This document shows, one piece after another, positions 1-12,512 of a DNA stretch of 64,000 nucleotides. The notes below the pieces were generated by a model. It had not been told where the DNA came from. It made no database searches and saw only the letters and a program-made list of their open reading frames with translations. Position 1 is the stretch's first letter, and each line of letters starts with the position of its first letter. A program made the position numbers and the translations under genes. Source of the stretch: Zygnema cylindricum (Eukaryota; Streptophyta; Zygnematophyceae; Zygnematales; Zygnemataceae); contig JBBHKE010000882.1 of the NCBI GenBank assembly GCA_037447655.1, positions 106,163-170,162 of the forward strand, written 5' to 3'.

Positions 1-92
1 GGGGTCGTTTACTGGATGTCTTACGTTTTTTGTACCATTTGTATTGTTTTTTTTCTTTAAATACATGTTTACTGGGAATTTTTAAAGGTTAA

Positions 93-863
93 GGGTGAAC
101 CTCCATCAGGTATTTCCAGTAATCGTACGGAGACGTTTACAGTAATATTTGTATCGCTTCTCCATCAGGTTGTGCCAGCGAGTCACCAATTGCTGGCGTG
201 CTGGATTACGATTGGAACCACGTAGGATCTTGTTCAACCGGCCGGGAATATGAAAAGATTCGAATAGCACAAAATTTAAACGGCGTATGTACGGACATAA
301 ATATCTAGCAGCGCTAAGTGAATGTACAATTTGTACTTTCTTGTCATTTCGTTGTACCAACCGTTTCAAAATCATTTTCAAAATGAAAATTTGTACTATA
401 TCCTTTGCCGTTATGTTTTGTACGCAAAGTCCTTTCCACGAAGGAAAAGAGTCGTCAGTGAGATATCCTGCGTAAAGTTTTTTTCGTCGGTTTCAAATCC
501 ACTCTGTACGAAGGCACGTGGTCTTTGGCAATTGTGAGGTAGTCATCGCTCGTCCGCCGTGGATGATACCTTTTTGTTTCCAAGTGGACCAATAGACACG
601 TCCAGTATCTGGCAAGTCTCCTCTTGAGGACAGTTGAGGAGACTTGCCACACACTGGACAGACGGAGAGTTTGCTTCGAAAACTCAAAATCGGACGGTCC
701 AAATTTTCATCCAAAAGTTTAGGGAATCTTGACGAATCTCTTGTAATCATGTTTTATATAAAAAAAAAAAAAACAGTGCGGCCATGTACGAAAATGCGCT
801 GGCCTTTTACGAAAATGCACTTTTCCTAGTAATGAACCTCACTTTTCGCTTGAAGGTTCACCC
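93..863. mobile_element. Non-autonomous DNA transposon, PIF/Harbinger-like
   Basis: The ends are perfect 10-bp inverted repeats, GGGTGAACCT at 93-102 and AGGTTCACCC at 854-863. Each is flanked by TAA (90-92 and 864-866), which fits a 3-bp target duplication. TWA target duplications and G-rich termini are typical of PIF/Harbinger elements and Tourist MITEs, so that assignment is an inference. The interior has only short open frames and no transposase was recognised. It carries a poly-A run near 761-774 and many GTAC tetranucleotides. Confidence 0.6.
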
Positions 864-950
864 TAATCGCTCTATCCAACCAGATTTGTGACTACGTAGC
901 CACAAATTGGCCGCGTGCAATTGGCCATATCGCTTTACCTTTGAAAGTTA

Positions 951-1881
951 GGGTACGTCCCCATGTATTAAAGTATCTACTTTTCTCTGTTTTTTTGCCC
1001 TAAAATTCAGGGAACTTTGACAAAAACTTTAGCCGTACGAGAAAATCGTTTTTACCAAAGTAGTGAACGCTAATTCATACTTTGAATGTACGGCGTGATT
1101 GTCGTCATGTGAACGCATTTTGGCGTTTTCCCATTTTCTACCCCCGGGCAAGAGAATCTAGCCCAAAAAAAATTCTTTTAAAATCACCTCGAGGGGGTGC
1201 TTTTAGTTAGAGTACAGCCCAAAAAGCGAATGAAAAACGACCCATGCACGCGTAATGCGAGCGGTAAAATTTTAGGGCGAAGGAGAGTCTTCGCTATTTT
1301 TCTCCGTGCCCGTCACGCGCATGTACGGAAAAAAATTTGCAGGGGTCTCGGACCTCCACTTGCATTCATGGGTCCTTTTCAAAATTTTGCGCCGTCATCG
1401 CTCTCCCCTCTCCCTCTCACACTATCGCTGCCATCTCACACTTTTTAGAATGAGACACGACAAAATTGATATAAAATGAAAGAGATCTGTTTTTTTTTTT
1501 TTTGACAATTTTTAGGTTTTTTCTTAATGGCAAATCGAATGAAAAAAGTCGAAAAAACGAAATCGGGAAACCATGGCGGAAAGTGACGTCGACGTTGTCA
1601 CGAGTGAGCGTGACGTCACAATGTCACCAAACCCTGAACGTCTAGAATTTCACAAAAATCTAGACGTCTACTACTGTCGCTGTTTATGTTGGCGTCATCA
1701 ATCGTCGGAAGTTTCGCAGTCGTCTTCAATCGTCACAATTTGTACCTACGTCTACCAACCGTCACATGTCAAAGTTCCGATTTCATTTTCGCACATTGGG
1801 ACGCTCTTCAAAGTAGTACGGAGAATCTTCACTACAGTCCAAAATACTTTATCAAAGTACCGATTACATGGGGACACCCCC
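951..1881. mobile_element. TIR element family A, copy 1
   Basis: The termini are imperfect inverted repeats. The left end reads GGGTACGTCCCCATGTA and the right end reads TACATGGGGACACCCCC. The same ends and interior recur at 40,032-41,074, with partial copies at 41,075-41,583 and about 3,385-3,630. Shared interior landmarks include a CCCCCGGGCAAGAGAATC block, a GGGTCCTTTTC block with CT-rich sequence, and a segment ending AGAATCTTCACTA close to the right end. No transposase was recognised. The target duplication is unclear (TTA on the left, TGA on the right). Confidence 0.55.
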
Positions 1882-2290
1882 TGACAGTATAATACCGACT
1901 TTATTGAAAAACAAAGTTGATTATATTGGGTGTATTTTTTTGATTCTCTCACCTCATCAAATTGTCAGATTTTTGTCAATTAATTTTTTTTTGTTTTTTT
2001 CATGTCAAACCTGAATCTAACAGAATATGTTAACAATATTTAACAGATCCCGCTGGAGAATTTAATGGAGATCTCTGAAGTAGTATTTAACGGATTCTGT
2101 AAATCAATGTGTGTGAACTAAATAGCCAATATCTGACAGATTCTGTAAGATTCTGTAAAATTCTGTTGAAAAATCCCTAAACTTGTATATGTTTATTTTT
2201 GTAATTTATGTGAATACATAAATTAGAGTAGACACGATCAGGAAGGGTGATATTGATCTTTGTTTCTCTACAACTTAATTTCTTTTTAAT
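1882..2290. other. Intergenic, no gene seen
   Basis: AT-rich sequence with several imperfect repeats of a CAGATTCTGTAA/AACAGAATCTG type motif between about 2,020 and 2,165. I see no coding region or transposon end here. Confidence 0.4.
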
Positions 2291-2292
2291 TC

Positions 2293-2660
2293 TTGCAATC
2301 TGTGTTCTTTTTCTTTCTTTCTGACCCTTCTTGTACCTCCCTCCCTCCCTCCCTCCCTCTGTCCCTCCCTTCCTCTCCTCTCCACATACCTAATCTCTTT
2401 CTAGTATTGCAGTCTAGGAGTTCTCTCTTTTTACCCTATTTGTACCCCAATGGTTTCCCATCGCAAGTTTCTTTGTTAAGGAAGCTTGATGGCAAAGAAA
2501 ACCAAAAGAGCGAAACAAATTAGTTTTGGGTAGTGAAGATTGTACGCGCGCTTTCTCCCTCCCCCTCCCCCTCTCCCTCTCCCTCTCCCTCCCTCTCTCT
2601 CTCCCCCTCTCCCTCTCCCTCTCTCTCTCCCTCTCTCTTCCCCTCACACACTGTCCCGAA
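2293..2660. repeat. Polypyrimidine low-complexity tracts
   Basis: CT-rich stretches such as (CCCT)n at 2,336-2,375 and (CCCTCT)n at 2,555-2,645. Open frames here translate to Ser/Pro/Leu runs or Arg/Glu runs on the other strand. These are artefacts of the repeat and are not genes. Confidence 0.8.
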
Positions 2661-3384
2661 TCCTCTCACAAAAGTTCCATCTCTTCATCATTACTTTGAC
2701 ATTTTATACTTTATATTTCTTTCTTCATTTATTTATTTTTTCTCTCAAAATATCTCCAAGGAGTTTGTCTACCGGGGGCAGGCCTGGAGCTAGAGAAAAT
2801 TTTCAAAAATGCTCTATTCTGATCACCGTCAAAGATATATTGTAGGGTTTTAAAAACGATACAAACTAATTTAGAATATTCAAATTTAAATTATTTTAAA
2901 TATGGATACCATTTGCAAGATCGTGGTTGAAGTAAGAGTGGCACTTTGAATCATCTTTGCCTCTCATTGATTTTATTTTTCCTTTCTGGAATCATCCTTA
3001 ATAATATTGCCTATCCGTCCATCTTATATCTGAGTTCCAATTTCCGTTTCCATTTTTGAATTTCACTTTTGGTTTCTAGTTTTTATCTCTGATGTAACAC
3101 TAATTTCTCCTTTTTATTTTTCTTTTTCAATTTCAATTTCAATAGCAATTTTGGATAGCATTTTGGAATTAATTAACTTTGAAATGAGCCACAGTTGCAG
3201 CACTCGTTTTCAATAATTTCAAATTCAATTTCCTTCCCATTTGCAAGTTTTGCATTTTTTCCTTTTTTATAAGTCTTAATCTGAGTTCCAATTTTCAATT
3301 TTCACATCCCATTTCAATCGCAAATTTCCCTTTAATATTTCTGGAGATCCACAATATATGTTAAAAACAAACGCAAGACATTTG
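2661..3384. other. Intergenic, no gene seen
   Basis: AT-rich sequence with T-rich runs and repeated TTTCAATTTC-like words (about 3,040-3,330). No open frame, transposon terminus or RNA gene was recognised. Confidence 0.4.
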
Positions 3385-3630
3385 TAGACGTCTACAACCG
3401 TCACAGAATTAAGTATTGATTCCATTTTCGGCTATAGGAACACCCCATAAAATAGTACAGAGAATCTTCACTAAACAACAAAATTAATGGCACGAAGAAT
3501 CTTCACTAAACAACAAAATTTATAGTACAAAGAATCTTCACTAAACAACAAAATCAATAGTACAAAGAATCTTCACTAAACAACAAAATTACATAAGTAA
3601 CACTGACATGGACACAAACCCTATTTCAAG
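3385..3630. repeat. TIR family A fragment with a 4 x 35 bp tandem array
   Basis: This is a decayed match to the right end of TIR family A: CGTCTACAACCGTCAC, then a CATTTTCG block, AGAATCTTCACTA and a final CATGGACAC. The AGAATCTTCACTAAACAAC segment recurs with exact 35-bp spacing, starting at 3,461, 3,496, 3,531 and 3,566. The intact copies (near 1,823 and 41,009) have this segment once, so the array arose inside this copy. Confidence 0.6.
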
Positions 3631-4620
3631 TAGATAAGGGTGATTGTTGAGGCATAAGCGGTCTATTTAAGCTTCCTCAAATAAAATTAGTCCAAATTCA
3701 TATTTTTTTAATATCCGTCACTTTATTAGGGTTTAGTTCAACACAGACTTGACCTCCTACTTTTTTTTGGTACAAATTTCAGAAATTTTAGAGATTTTTT
3801 TTTTTTTTTTTTTTGGTACTTAACTTTGGGTCACGTTATTGTACTTTCAACTGGTACTTATTCGTCTCAAGTGCCCACACCTCTGCTCTCTCTTAAATTT
3901 TTGAATGTTATAACTTTCACTTTCAGTTTTTCAGTTTTATGTATTTTTCACATTTGAATTCAGTTTTCCTCTCCCATCTTGTTACACTGTTTATGATTCA
4001 TTAAAAGAATACAAAATTTAAGACATATTGTGGTTAACTCAAAATATACCAAGTGAAAAATTTAGTTCATAAAGTAATTTCTTTTTAGTACATTAATAGT
4101 TAAAAAAAGTACGTTTTTTGTAACTTCTTTTTCTTTTTTTGATATATTTGCTTTTGCAAATATTCGTACCCTAATATTGTTGTGACAAATTGAGTGACTA
4201 TGAACTTTATTAATTTAACGCCCCAATATAAAATAAAATAAAACGTCGATCAAACGCTTCAACCCTCACGACGGTTCATAAAAAAAAAAACAAAACAAAA
4301 AGAAAAAGCGATTCAGTCAATCCACATTACAAAGAAACCAACCTCAAAAACCGAAATTTCAACCACATCATTAATCCATATACAGAGTTACTGACCATGT
4401 GATAAAAAAACACATATAAACAAAAAAACAAATTCCTTTCACTTCCAACTTCCTTCCCTTTTCTTTCAAAATTGGCACATTTCCAACATAACCGTTGGAA
4501 AAAAAAACAGTACAACATCACATCCACTCAAAAAATGTGGATCCTATGTTATGTCACATCCACTCAAAAACTTTCCTCCACCTACGACCCATTGAACCGG
4601 AATCTTATTCAAAAAATTTA
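3631..4620. other. Intergenic, no gene seen
   Basis: AT-rich DNA with long homopolymer T runs (3,795-3,815) and A-rich stretches (4,280-4,310). No supported coding region was found. It lies downstream of the 3' end of the ELM1-like gene. Confidence 0.4.
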
Positions 4621-4623
4621 CTC

Positions 4624-4806
4624 GAAAGAGGAACGGAACAAATCGGATCACAACGGAACGGAATGGATCAGATCGGAACGGAACATAATGGAACGAATCA
4701 CAATGGAACGGAACGGCTCAGAACAGAACGAAACATTTCAGAATGCGACGGAACATAACGGAACGGGACATAGCGGATCAGAATGGAAACACGGTAGAAC
4801 AAAACG
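4624..4806. repeat. Degenerate GGAAC pentamer/decamer array
   Basis: The words GGAACGGAAC, GGATCA and GGAACATAAT alternate over about 180 bp in roughly 5-bp steps. The array ends about 25 bp short of the ELM1-like stop codon (4,831-4,833, minus). It therefore falls in the probable 3' UTR or just beyond it, where the transcript would carry GTTCC repeats. Open frames across it are repeat artefacts. Confidence 0.65.
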
Positions 4807-4830
4807 AACCTTATCTTCGTCTTTTTAGGT

Positions 4831-7800
4831 TTATATCGTCCATCCTTTTGAAGCCACGGCCTCCCTAACCTTTGATGCAGCCTCACTATTGTCTCGAAGA
4901 GGAGGATAGCTCCAAGTTTCGCTCATCTACCCTCGCAAAAAAGATAAAAAAAAATACAAAAACAGACAAAAAACACAAAAGACAAAAAAAACACAAAAAA
5001 CAAAAAGGGAAAAGACAAATACGGAAAAGAAAAAAGACACAAAAGAAAGATGAATTGAGGGGAGAGGGAGAGGATCGGGAGGGGAAGGGAAGGAGGGAAG
5101 TAGGCAGAGGGAGAGGGAGAGAGGGAGAGAGGGACGGATGGAGGGAGGGAGAGAGAGCGAGAGGACGAGGACAAGGGAGAGGGAGAGGACGAGGGAGAGG
5201 GAGAGGACGAGGCAGAGGGAGCGGGCGAGGGAGAGGGAGAGGGCGAGAGAGAGGGAGAGGGAGAACAAACAAACGACCAAAACAAAAACGTATTGTGGAT
5301 ATTAACAAATTTTGTAAAATACATTTTAAGAATTTTAGCTGTATGTATTTATGAATGAGTGTAACGTTTGTTATAATTACAGTAACCATTGGTATTCTTA
5401 TTACTATTTGTCATTATTGCTTTATGGTTAATATGACTTTGAATGAGTAATGTACAGATTATTAAAATTACATTCACGATTGCTATCATTATTAATGATT
5501 GTCATTCTTGGTTTTTTATTTTGTTAACTTTGTAGATGTAGTTGTTTTTCAGTTAGATGCAGGATCACAAAGAAATTCCGGTGGGTATGTTCTCAAGAAC
5601 AATTTTTTGGTAAAAAGTGTTGTGGTTTCGCAGAGAACTTCAAGAAACGATGTGCCACAAGATTTGGTGAGTCTTACTTCTAATTTAGGAATTTTAAGGG
5701 TTGTTACTATTATTGTTGTTACTTTCTCCTGTCTTCTAATTTTTTGAACCAACCACAAGGACAAAATAAAAAAACAAACTAAGGAAACATAAACCTTTCC
5801 GAAAACAGAAATACAAAAGGGATAAAAAAACCATTAAAGGCCAAACAAAAAACTCAAGCCCTTATTGATTAATTATTAATTATTACATTATTAACTCACA
5901 TTTTCAAATCCGGTCAAAGTCCTTATTGCTCCTCTCTTTTTGAGTGTCTTTATGAGCTCTTTAAATTTCCACGTACACCGGTCATCCGCAACCACGTACA
6001 CCGGTTTTCTGGACCATCTCTCCCTCCACCCCCATCAAATCCTCTCCTTCTCCTGTATTTCTCTCCCTCCCTACCTCCTTTAAACCTCTCCCTACTTCTG
6101 TTAACCTACCTCTTTCTCTCTATCTCTCTCAGTCTCCCTCTCTGTCTCACTCTCTCTCCCTCTCTCTCTACCTCTGAAACTTTCCGTGCTTTTGTCTGCC
6201 TGTCTGAAATCCCCTCCACCTCTCTCTACCTCTCTCTATCCCTCTCCCTCCAATTCACCTGTTGTACCTCTCCGCTCTAATTCCCTCGATTTCTTTCCTT
6301 CTCTCCACCCCTAATTAAAGAATATAAATAAACGGAAAACATAAATAAGGACAAACTATACTTTTTGTCTTTAATTGACCCTGTTGACATTAATAACATA
6401 TATTAATTGTGACATTAAACCCCAAATAATACCCATTTACCCCCCTTGTTAAAAGGAAAATTCCTGGGAACAGAGGTCCCTTTCCTTAGCACTGTCCTCA
6501 AAAGACAACAGACAACGAGTACAAAAAAGAGGAAAAAAAGAGAAAAAAAATTACATAACGACAAAAAACACGATGAACGGGGGTAAAACCGATGAAAAAA
6601 CGGATAGAAATGAGATAAACGAAGAAAGCACAAGGAGATACAGGTAAAAATGAGTTTAGACCGACTACTAATGGGTTAAGCGGGGAAAACCATAGTTTAA
6701 AACGGGTAAAAACGTACCCAGTACTACATGCCTCACTCAGCATAGTGACGGAATCAGACGTAACAATGAAGGCGTCCGCCCAGGCAAGGTGGCCCAAATG
6801 GGGGTTAGGACCTGAAAAACCCATTTTTATCGACATTTTTTAATAATAAATACACATTTTTTCAATAAAATGTACAGAATGGTTTGAGTGAGTTAAAGAG
6901 AGATAAAGGGAGAGAGAGAGAGGGTTTTTGTTTTTTTTACAATTTGGCACAGAAAAACACGTTTTTTCTCGTAGTTTTTGAGAAGAAAATAAACGTTTTT
7001 TTTAAGAGGAGTTTAAGAGAGTTTTGTTTCTTTTGCAATTCAAAGAAAAATATCATTTTTTTATACAGCTTTTATGTGGAAAAAATTTCACTTACCCTCC
7101 CTCTGCATCTCCCTCTCCCCTCATGCCTCTTACCTCTCCCATACCAAACATGCCTCCCCATCCCTCTCTCTCTCCCTTAACCTCTCCCTCTTTCCTCCTC
7201 CTTTTCTCTACGAAAGAAAACTGATGCTGATCCCCATCGACGCTGATCTTTGAATGATTTCATCCGGATTCTGACCTGTTTTGCTGATCCAGAAGAAAAA
7301 TAATAGACAAAATAAAGAAAAGACAAAAAGGAAAAAAAACAAAAAATACAAAAAAGGAAAAGTAAAAAGAAAAGAAAAGACAAAAACAGAAAGGGACAAA
7401 AAAACGACAAAAAGGAAAGAAGAGGACAAATAAGGACAAAACAAGATAAGGACAAAAAAGGAAAGGTGAAAAAAGACAAGAAAAACAAAGGAAAAGACAA
7501 AAAAGGTAAAAAATAGAAAGAATAGGGAGGGAGGGAGGAAGGGAGGGAGGAAGGGAGGAAGGGAGGGAGGGAGGGAGGGCGAGAGAGCGCAAGCGCGCGC
7601 GCGGGGGAGAGGGAGAGGGAGAGGAAGCTCACGAAAGGAGGAGTTCTCCGAGAAAAGGTGATTCTTAGACATCCTCCATTAAATGCCAGAATTTGTTTTA
7701 GGGCAGAAATAAATTGTCTCACTACTTCCTCTCCATACCGACAATACCCTGCGGCCTTCCTTTTCCCATTTTATCCCCCATTTATACCCATCAGACAAAA

Positions 7801-10800
7801 ATAAATTCATTTATTTAGCATTAACTCAATAAAGAAACTTGTGATTCTCACAGTAACTCATAATTTTCGTAATATTAACTCATATTTTTTTACAGTAGCT
7901 CGATTATTTCATAACAGCTCATATTTTCATTATAAACTTAAGTTTTTCATGATAACAACCCATATGTTTTCATAATTACTCAAACATTTCCAAAATAACT
8001 TTTACTTTCACGGCACGGAGTATATTCTTTTGTACAGTTATGTTACATTACTGTGCTTCGATCATTGCTTTAAGTCTTGTTAACCCTTTTTTTTAGTTTT
8101 TAAGTTTGTTGCCATGAATATTTAAGTTTTTGAGCTTCATAAGAATTTCTTATATAGTTCAATACTGATCTCTAGAACAATAATTTTCTACATTGTCTTT
8201 TTACCCCTTCCGAGGCTTGCTTGTACCTATCAGAGAAACATGAGAGAGGACAAAATGAGGAGACTGTGGTAAGAGTTCCTGAGTTTGTTCTGATTCCATG
8301 GTCCCTATTTCGACCTTAGTTGTAACTGTAACTATAACCGTAACTGTAACTGCAACTTTATCTGTATATGTATCTATAGCAGTATCTGGAACTGTAACTG
8401 TAACTGTCACTGGAACTGTAATTGTCATTGTAATTGTAGCTGTAACAGTAACGGTAACTGTTATTACAACTGTAACTATAACTATGATCACAACAGTCAT
8501 TGTACTGCAACTACCACTGTAACTGTTATGTAGCTGTCGATATACCAAAACTGAAATGCAAATGTAACAGTAACTGTAACTGTCAGCTGAAACGATAATG
8601 ACAGCAGTAACAGTAACTGGAACCGTAAAGTGTAAAAATGAAGAAAAACTGCGATAAAAGAATCCCTAGGAAATCATATACAGCAAACCCTATCTTATAA
8701 ACATCGCGAAATGCTCGAAAGAACCCACACCTAACTTCTAAAACTTATTGAAAAATACCCTTACAAACCGTTTCAATCTCCCTTACAACAACTGTAAATC
8801 CCTCTCAACCACCCTTAAACCCAGGGTTTTCGCAAGACTCACGTTGGGGCCCTCCTATGCTGACTGCCAGTAGCGGCCTCGGCAGAGCTGCCAGCTGGGA
8901 GTGCCACGTGGCAGCTGCTGACCTCAGGGCCACCGCATCTGCGTGGTGGAGAGCGCCAACTGTCAGCACCTGGAACATGCAAAAAAGGACAAAAGAGCTG
9001 TCAGCACCTGACACACATTAAAGGTTTTGAATCTGTACATGCATTGTAACGTAGTTAAAAAGCTCCTGGACCAGAAATGTACAAATTGGCCGTACAAGAG
9101 TGAGGATGGTATTACCCGTAACCTACAGTAATGAACCGTTGCTCACGGTTCAACTTCATTTTTTTTTTCAAAACTTTGAACAATGACCATTGGATTTCCT
9201 GTTATTTTAACCATAGACCAGAAGTAATGCACTTTTGGCCGTATTATACGCGCGAAGGATGTAAAATAGGCGTAGTTCTCTAAGAGTATTAACGTAGAAA
9301 ACCAATTTTACACCTTTTAAATGTATAGAACGGCAAAAAATGTTGCTTTTGATCTATGATATGAACAATTCAACTGTTGTTATCCGACCAATTGACTTAA
9401 AAACCGAAAAAAAGGTAGTTTAAAAATGTTGACGTGGCAATCTATCCTTTAGTCGTGAATGAGGAAATTGAACAAAATCTAAAAAGACTCCAGAAAAACA
9501 TTAATTACTGGAGAAAAAAACAAGTACAACAGAAAGCCCCGAGCCCAAACAATGGAACTATATGGAATTAAAAACCTTATTCCCACAAATTTATTCAACA
9601 TTGTGAGGAAAAAATGACAGTTTATTCTCCACACGAGAAGATGTAAACAAAAAGGACCTTTTAGGTGTTTAGGGACAAGGTAGTTAATGACTACAACAAC
9701 AATAAGTTTGGAAACAAAAAAATTTCCTCTTCCGAATAGCTATTCTATACCTATCTTTTTCCTATACCTTTCTTTTTCTCAACTATCTATATATACCTTT
9801 CCTTTTTCAAATATACCTTTCCTTTTTCAACGACTATATATACCTTTCCTTTTTCAACTATTATAATGACATTTCAACTACCTATATATACCGTTCATTT
9901 TTAACTACCGATATATACCTAGTTGATATCTTTCCCGACAAAGGTAAGAGATAGGCACATCTTAATATTATGGCTAAATATGGTTCACATCGGCCTTTTC
10001 TAGACAATGGAAAACAAATTACCTTACATTGTCCACACTTACCCAGGTGTGAACACTGTCGCCACCACAATTAGCATAACCGACACCAAAATTCACTACG
10101 TCCACACAAAATTAGTATGATTCATACTAAAATCGGTAAGACCCACATTTCCGGTTTAGAAAAAAATGTTTTCGGTTCAGAATGAGAGTTTGTGAGGTTG
10201 AGGGAAAAGGGATTTTGCTGTTGGAAGACATCAGGTGTTTATTTATCAAGATCGTGCACTCTTTCATGTTAGAGGGAAGGAGAGGATAGGGGAAGGGAGA
10301 GGGAGAAGGTGAAGGTGAAAGGACGATTGAACAGGGGAAGAGAGGAAGAAATAGAGCTCGAGCTTCAAAAAAATGTAGTCGTCTTATGTCCTTCGTTAAA
10401 AACGCGAAAGAAAGGATACAAATATAACAAATTAAAAGTTAAGAAAGTCGTTAGTTACAGGAGGTGGCATTTAGTTTGTATTTGCTTATGTTTTGTTTTT
10501 CAAATCACCAAAAATAGTGTGGTCGTACTTTCAACTGGAAAAATAGTATAATCCAAACTAAAATTAGTATGAAACACACTAAAATTGCCAAGTTCAGACT
10601 TTAAGTCAGTGTGATCCACACTGATATTTGTAAAAACCACATATAATCCATTCTAATCCTAAAGGATGGTGGTGGTGTAAATTGGCGAACCTACCACATT
10701 TTTTTCAGGTGGAGGCGGTCTAATCCAGCGAAGTATTCTTTCAGAATATTGTTGTTTCGCATCCTCGGTATAAGCGTGGTAGTCGTGAGCCGGCGTCACA

Positions 10801-12477
10801 ACTATGTCAAATCCCGTCACGTCACAGTGAGGGTGCTGGATCTGAAAATCAAAATACAAAAAAAAAGGGCATCGAAAACACAAAAAAAGACATCAAAAAA
10901 CAAACTAAAAAAAACATTTGAAAGATTGTAAACAAAAGATAAAAAAAAATCGACGTGATAATGTCTGTAATAATAACCTCCTAGAAAATACTCAACGACC
11001 CGATTATACAGCAATTAATTCCAATTGAGCCCTTTGAAATATAAAAGTTAAAGAAAAACCCTCTTAAAATCCAACCAAGTCTAATAGTTCATGAACTAAA
11101 CCCAAAACAAATAAAACTGCACTTCTTTTGTCTTCTTGACGAAAAAGTTTTTTAACCAATATTTCCTTTTCTTTTCTTATCACTAAAGAAAACATTTTTA
11201 CTTGTCGTCAACAACACAGTTTACCTGCACAACTTGTCAATCCATATTTTCTTTTCTTTCCACTAAAGAAAACATTTTCTTATGTCAAGAAAAAATACAG
11301 TTTACCTGTACAACAAAAGTGGAATTTGGAGCCAAACTTTTAATTCTAAGAGAAGTCGCGACGGTGTCTCGTCCCGAGGCGACAACCAAAAGTGGACCTT
11401 CTCTGAAACCAGCCTCCAGAAACCATATAGTAAGAAATATACGAGAACTACAACATATACCAACTCATTTTTACCTGATTAAACACACTTAATCGTTGCA
11501 AAAACCTTTGAAGTCCTTTCAGACCCCTTAATATCCCTAAGACTGTATTTCCAAATGGACCCAAATGCACACTGATAAACCCATATTTGAAACATTTGAC
11601 AGCTTTTCTAAAACTAATTTCCAAACAATTTTGAAAATAACAGCCACATTCCAGCTCTTTCTTCTTTTTTTCTATTTTTTTCTTTCCTTCTTTCTTTCTC
11701 CCCACCCTTCCTTCCTTCAATTTTTTTGAGCAACTGATTTTAAATGCTTGCTAAAATTTTCAGCAGCAGTTTTGTTAGAAATTTCACTCAAAGAAAAACA
11801 AAAAAAAGAAGAAAATACAGGTTTTTAAGTAGTTTTTCAATGTCCCTTTATTTCTTTTCTTACACATCATACGAAAAAGATTTTTTAGCTCTTCTAGTGT
11901 TTTCTGTTGGACTTACCGCTTTGCACTCTAATTTTGTCTTGGAATAATGTGCAGAAAATCTCTCGTACGAGATTCCCTCAGTGTTTTATGTGTACCATCC
12001 ATTAATGTTTTTTTTTGCCTCTCTCACTTGACTTTTAGTTAGCACCTTTCTTTTAGCTAACGCTTCCCTACTTTGGTCCAATTAAAACAATTCATTAAAT
12101 TCTGTGTCCCCAAAACTGACGTCTACACAATTGAATATATTTGAACTTTTCTATTATGAAAAACATCACTTTGGAAACTAAAACAAGACTCTCTCGCTTT
12201 CGTCTTGCTCCTTTGTGTATGTTTTTATTTTCTCTTTGTCCCTCCATGTACAATGGCTTCTACTTCTACACCTCGTCTTATGGCGTAATCTTCTATGCCT
12301 CCAATATTTTCCACCCATAATTAGAGGTTTTTAGGGCTCTTTCGGGTTTTCTATGCTACTTTTCAATATAATTGTTTGACATTCATCCAAAACCTTACCA
12401 GAAACACCACAAAATATTCACACCAAAACTTCTAGAAAATATCAACTCTCCCTATTTACACACCATCAAACGACACA

Positions 12478-12512
<35 letters not shown>

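Noticed and set aside
4872-5389. 160-167 residue frames rich in Arg/Gly or Pro/Ser/Leu
   Set aside because: Pure consequences of GGGAGA/CCCTCT simple sequence in an ELM1 intron.
7177-7722. 181-codon minus-strand frame as one protein
   Set aside because: Only its first part (7,633-7,722) is ELM1 exon 5. The remainder is intronic low-complexity DNA beyond a good GTGAGC donor.
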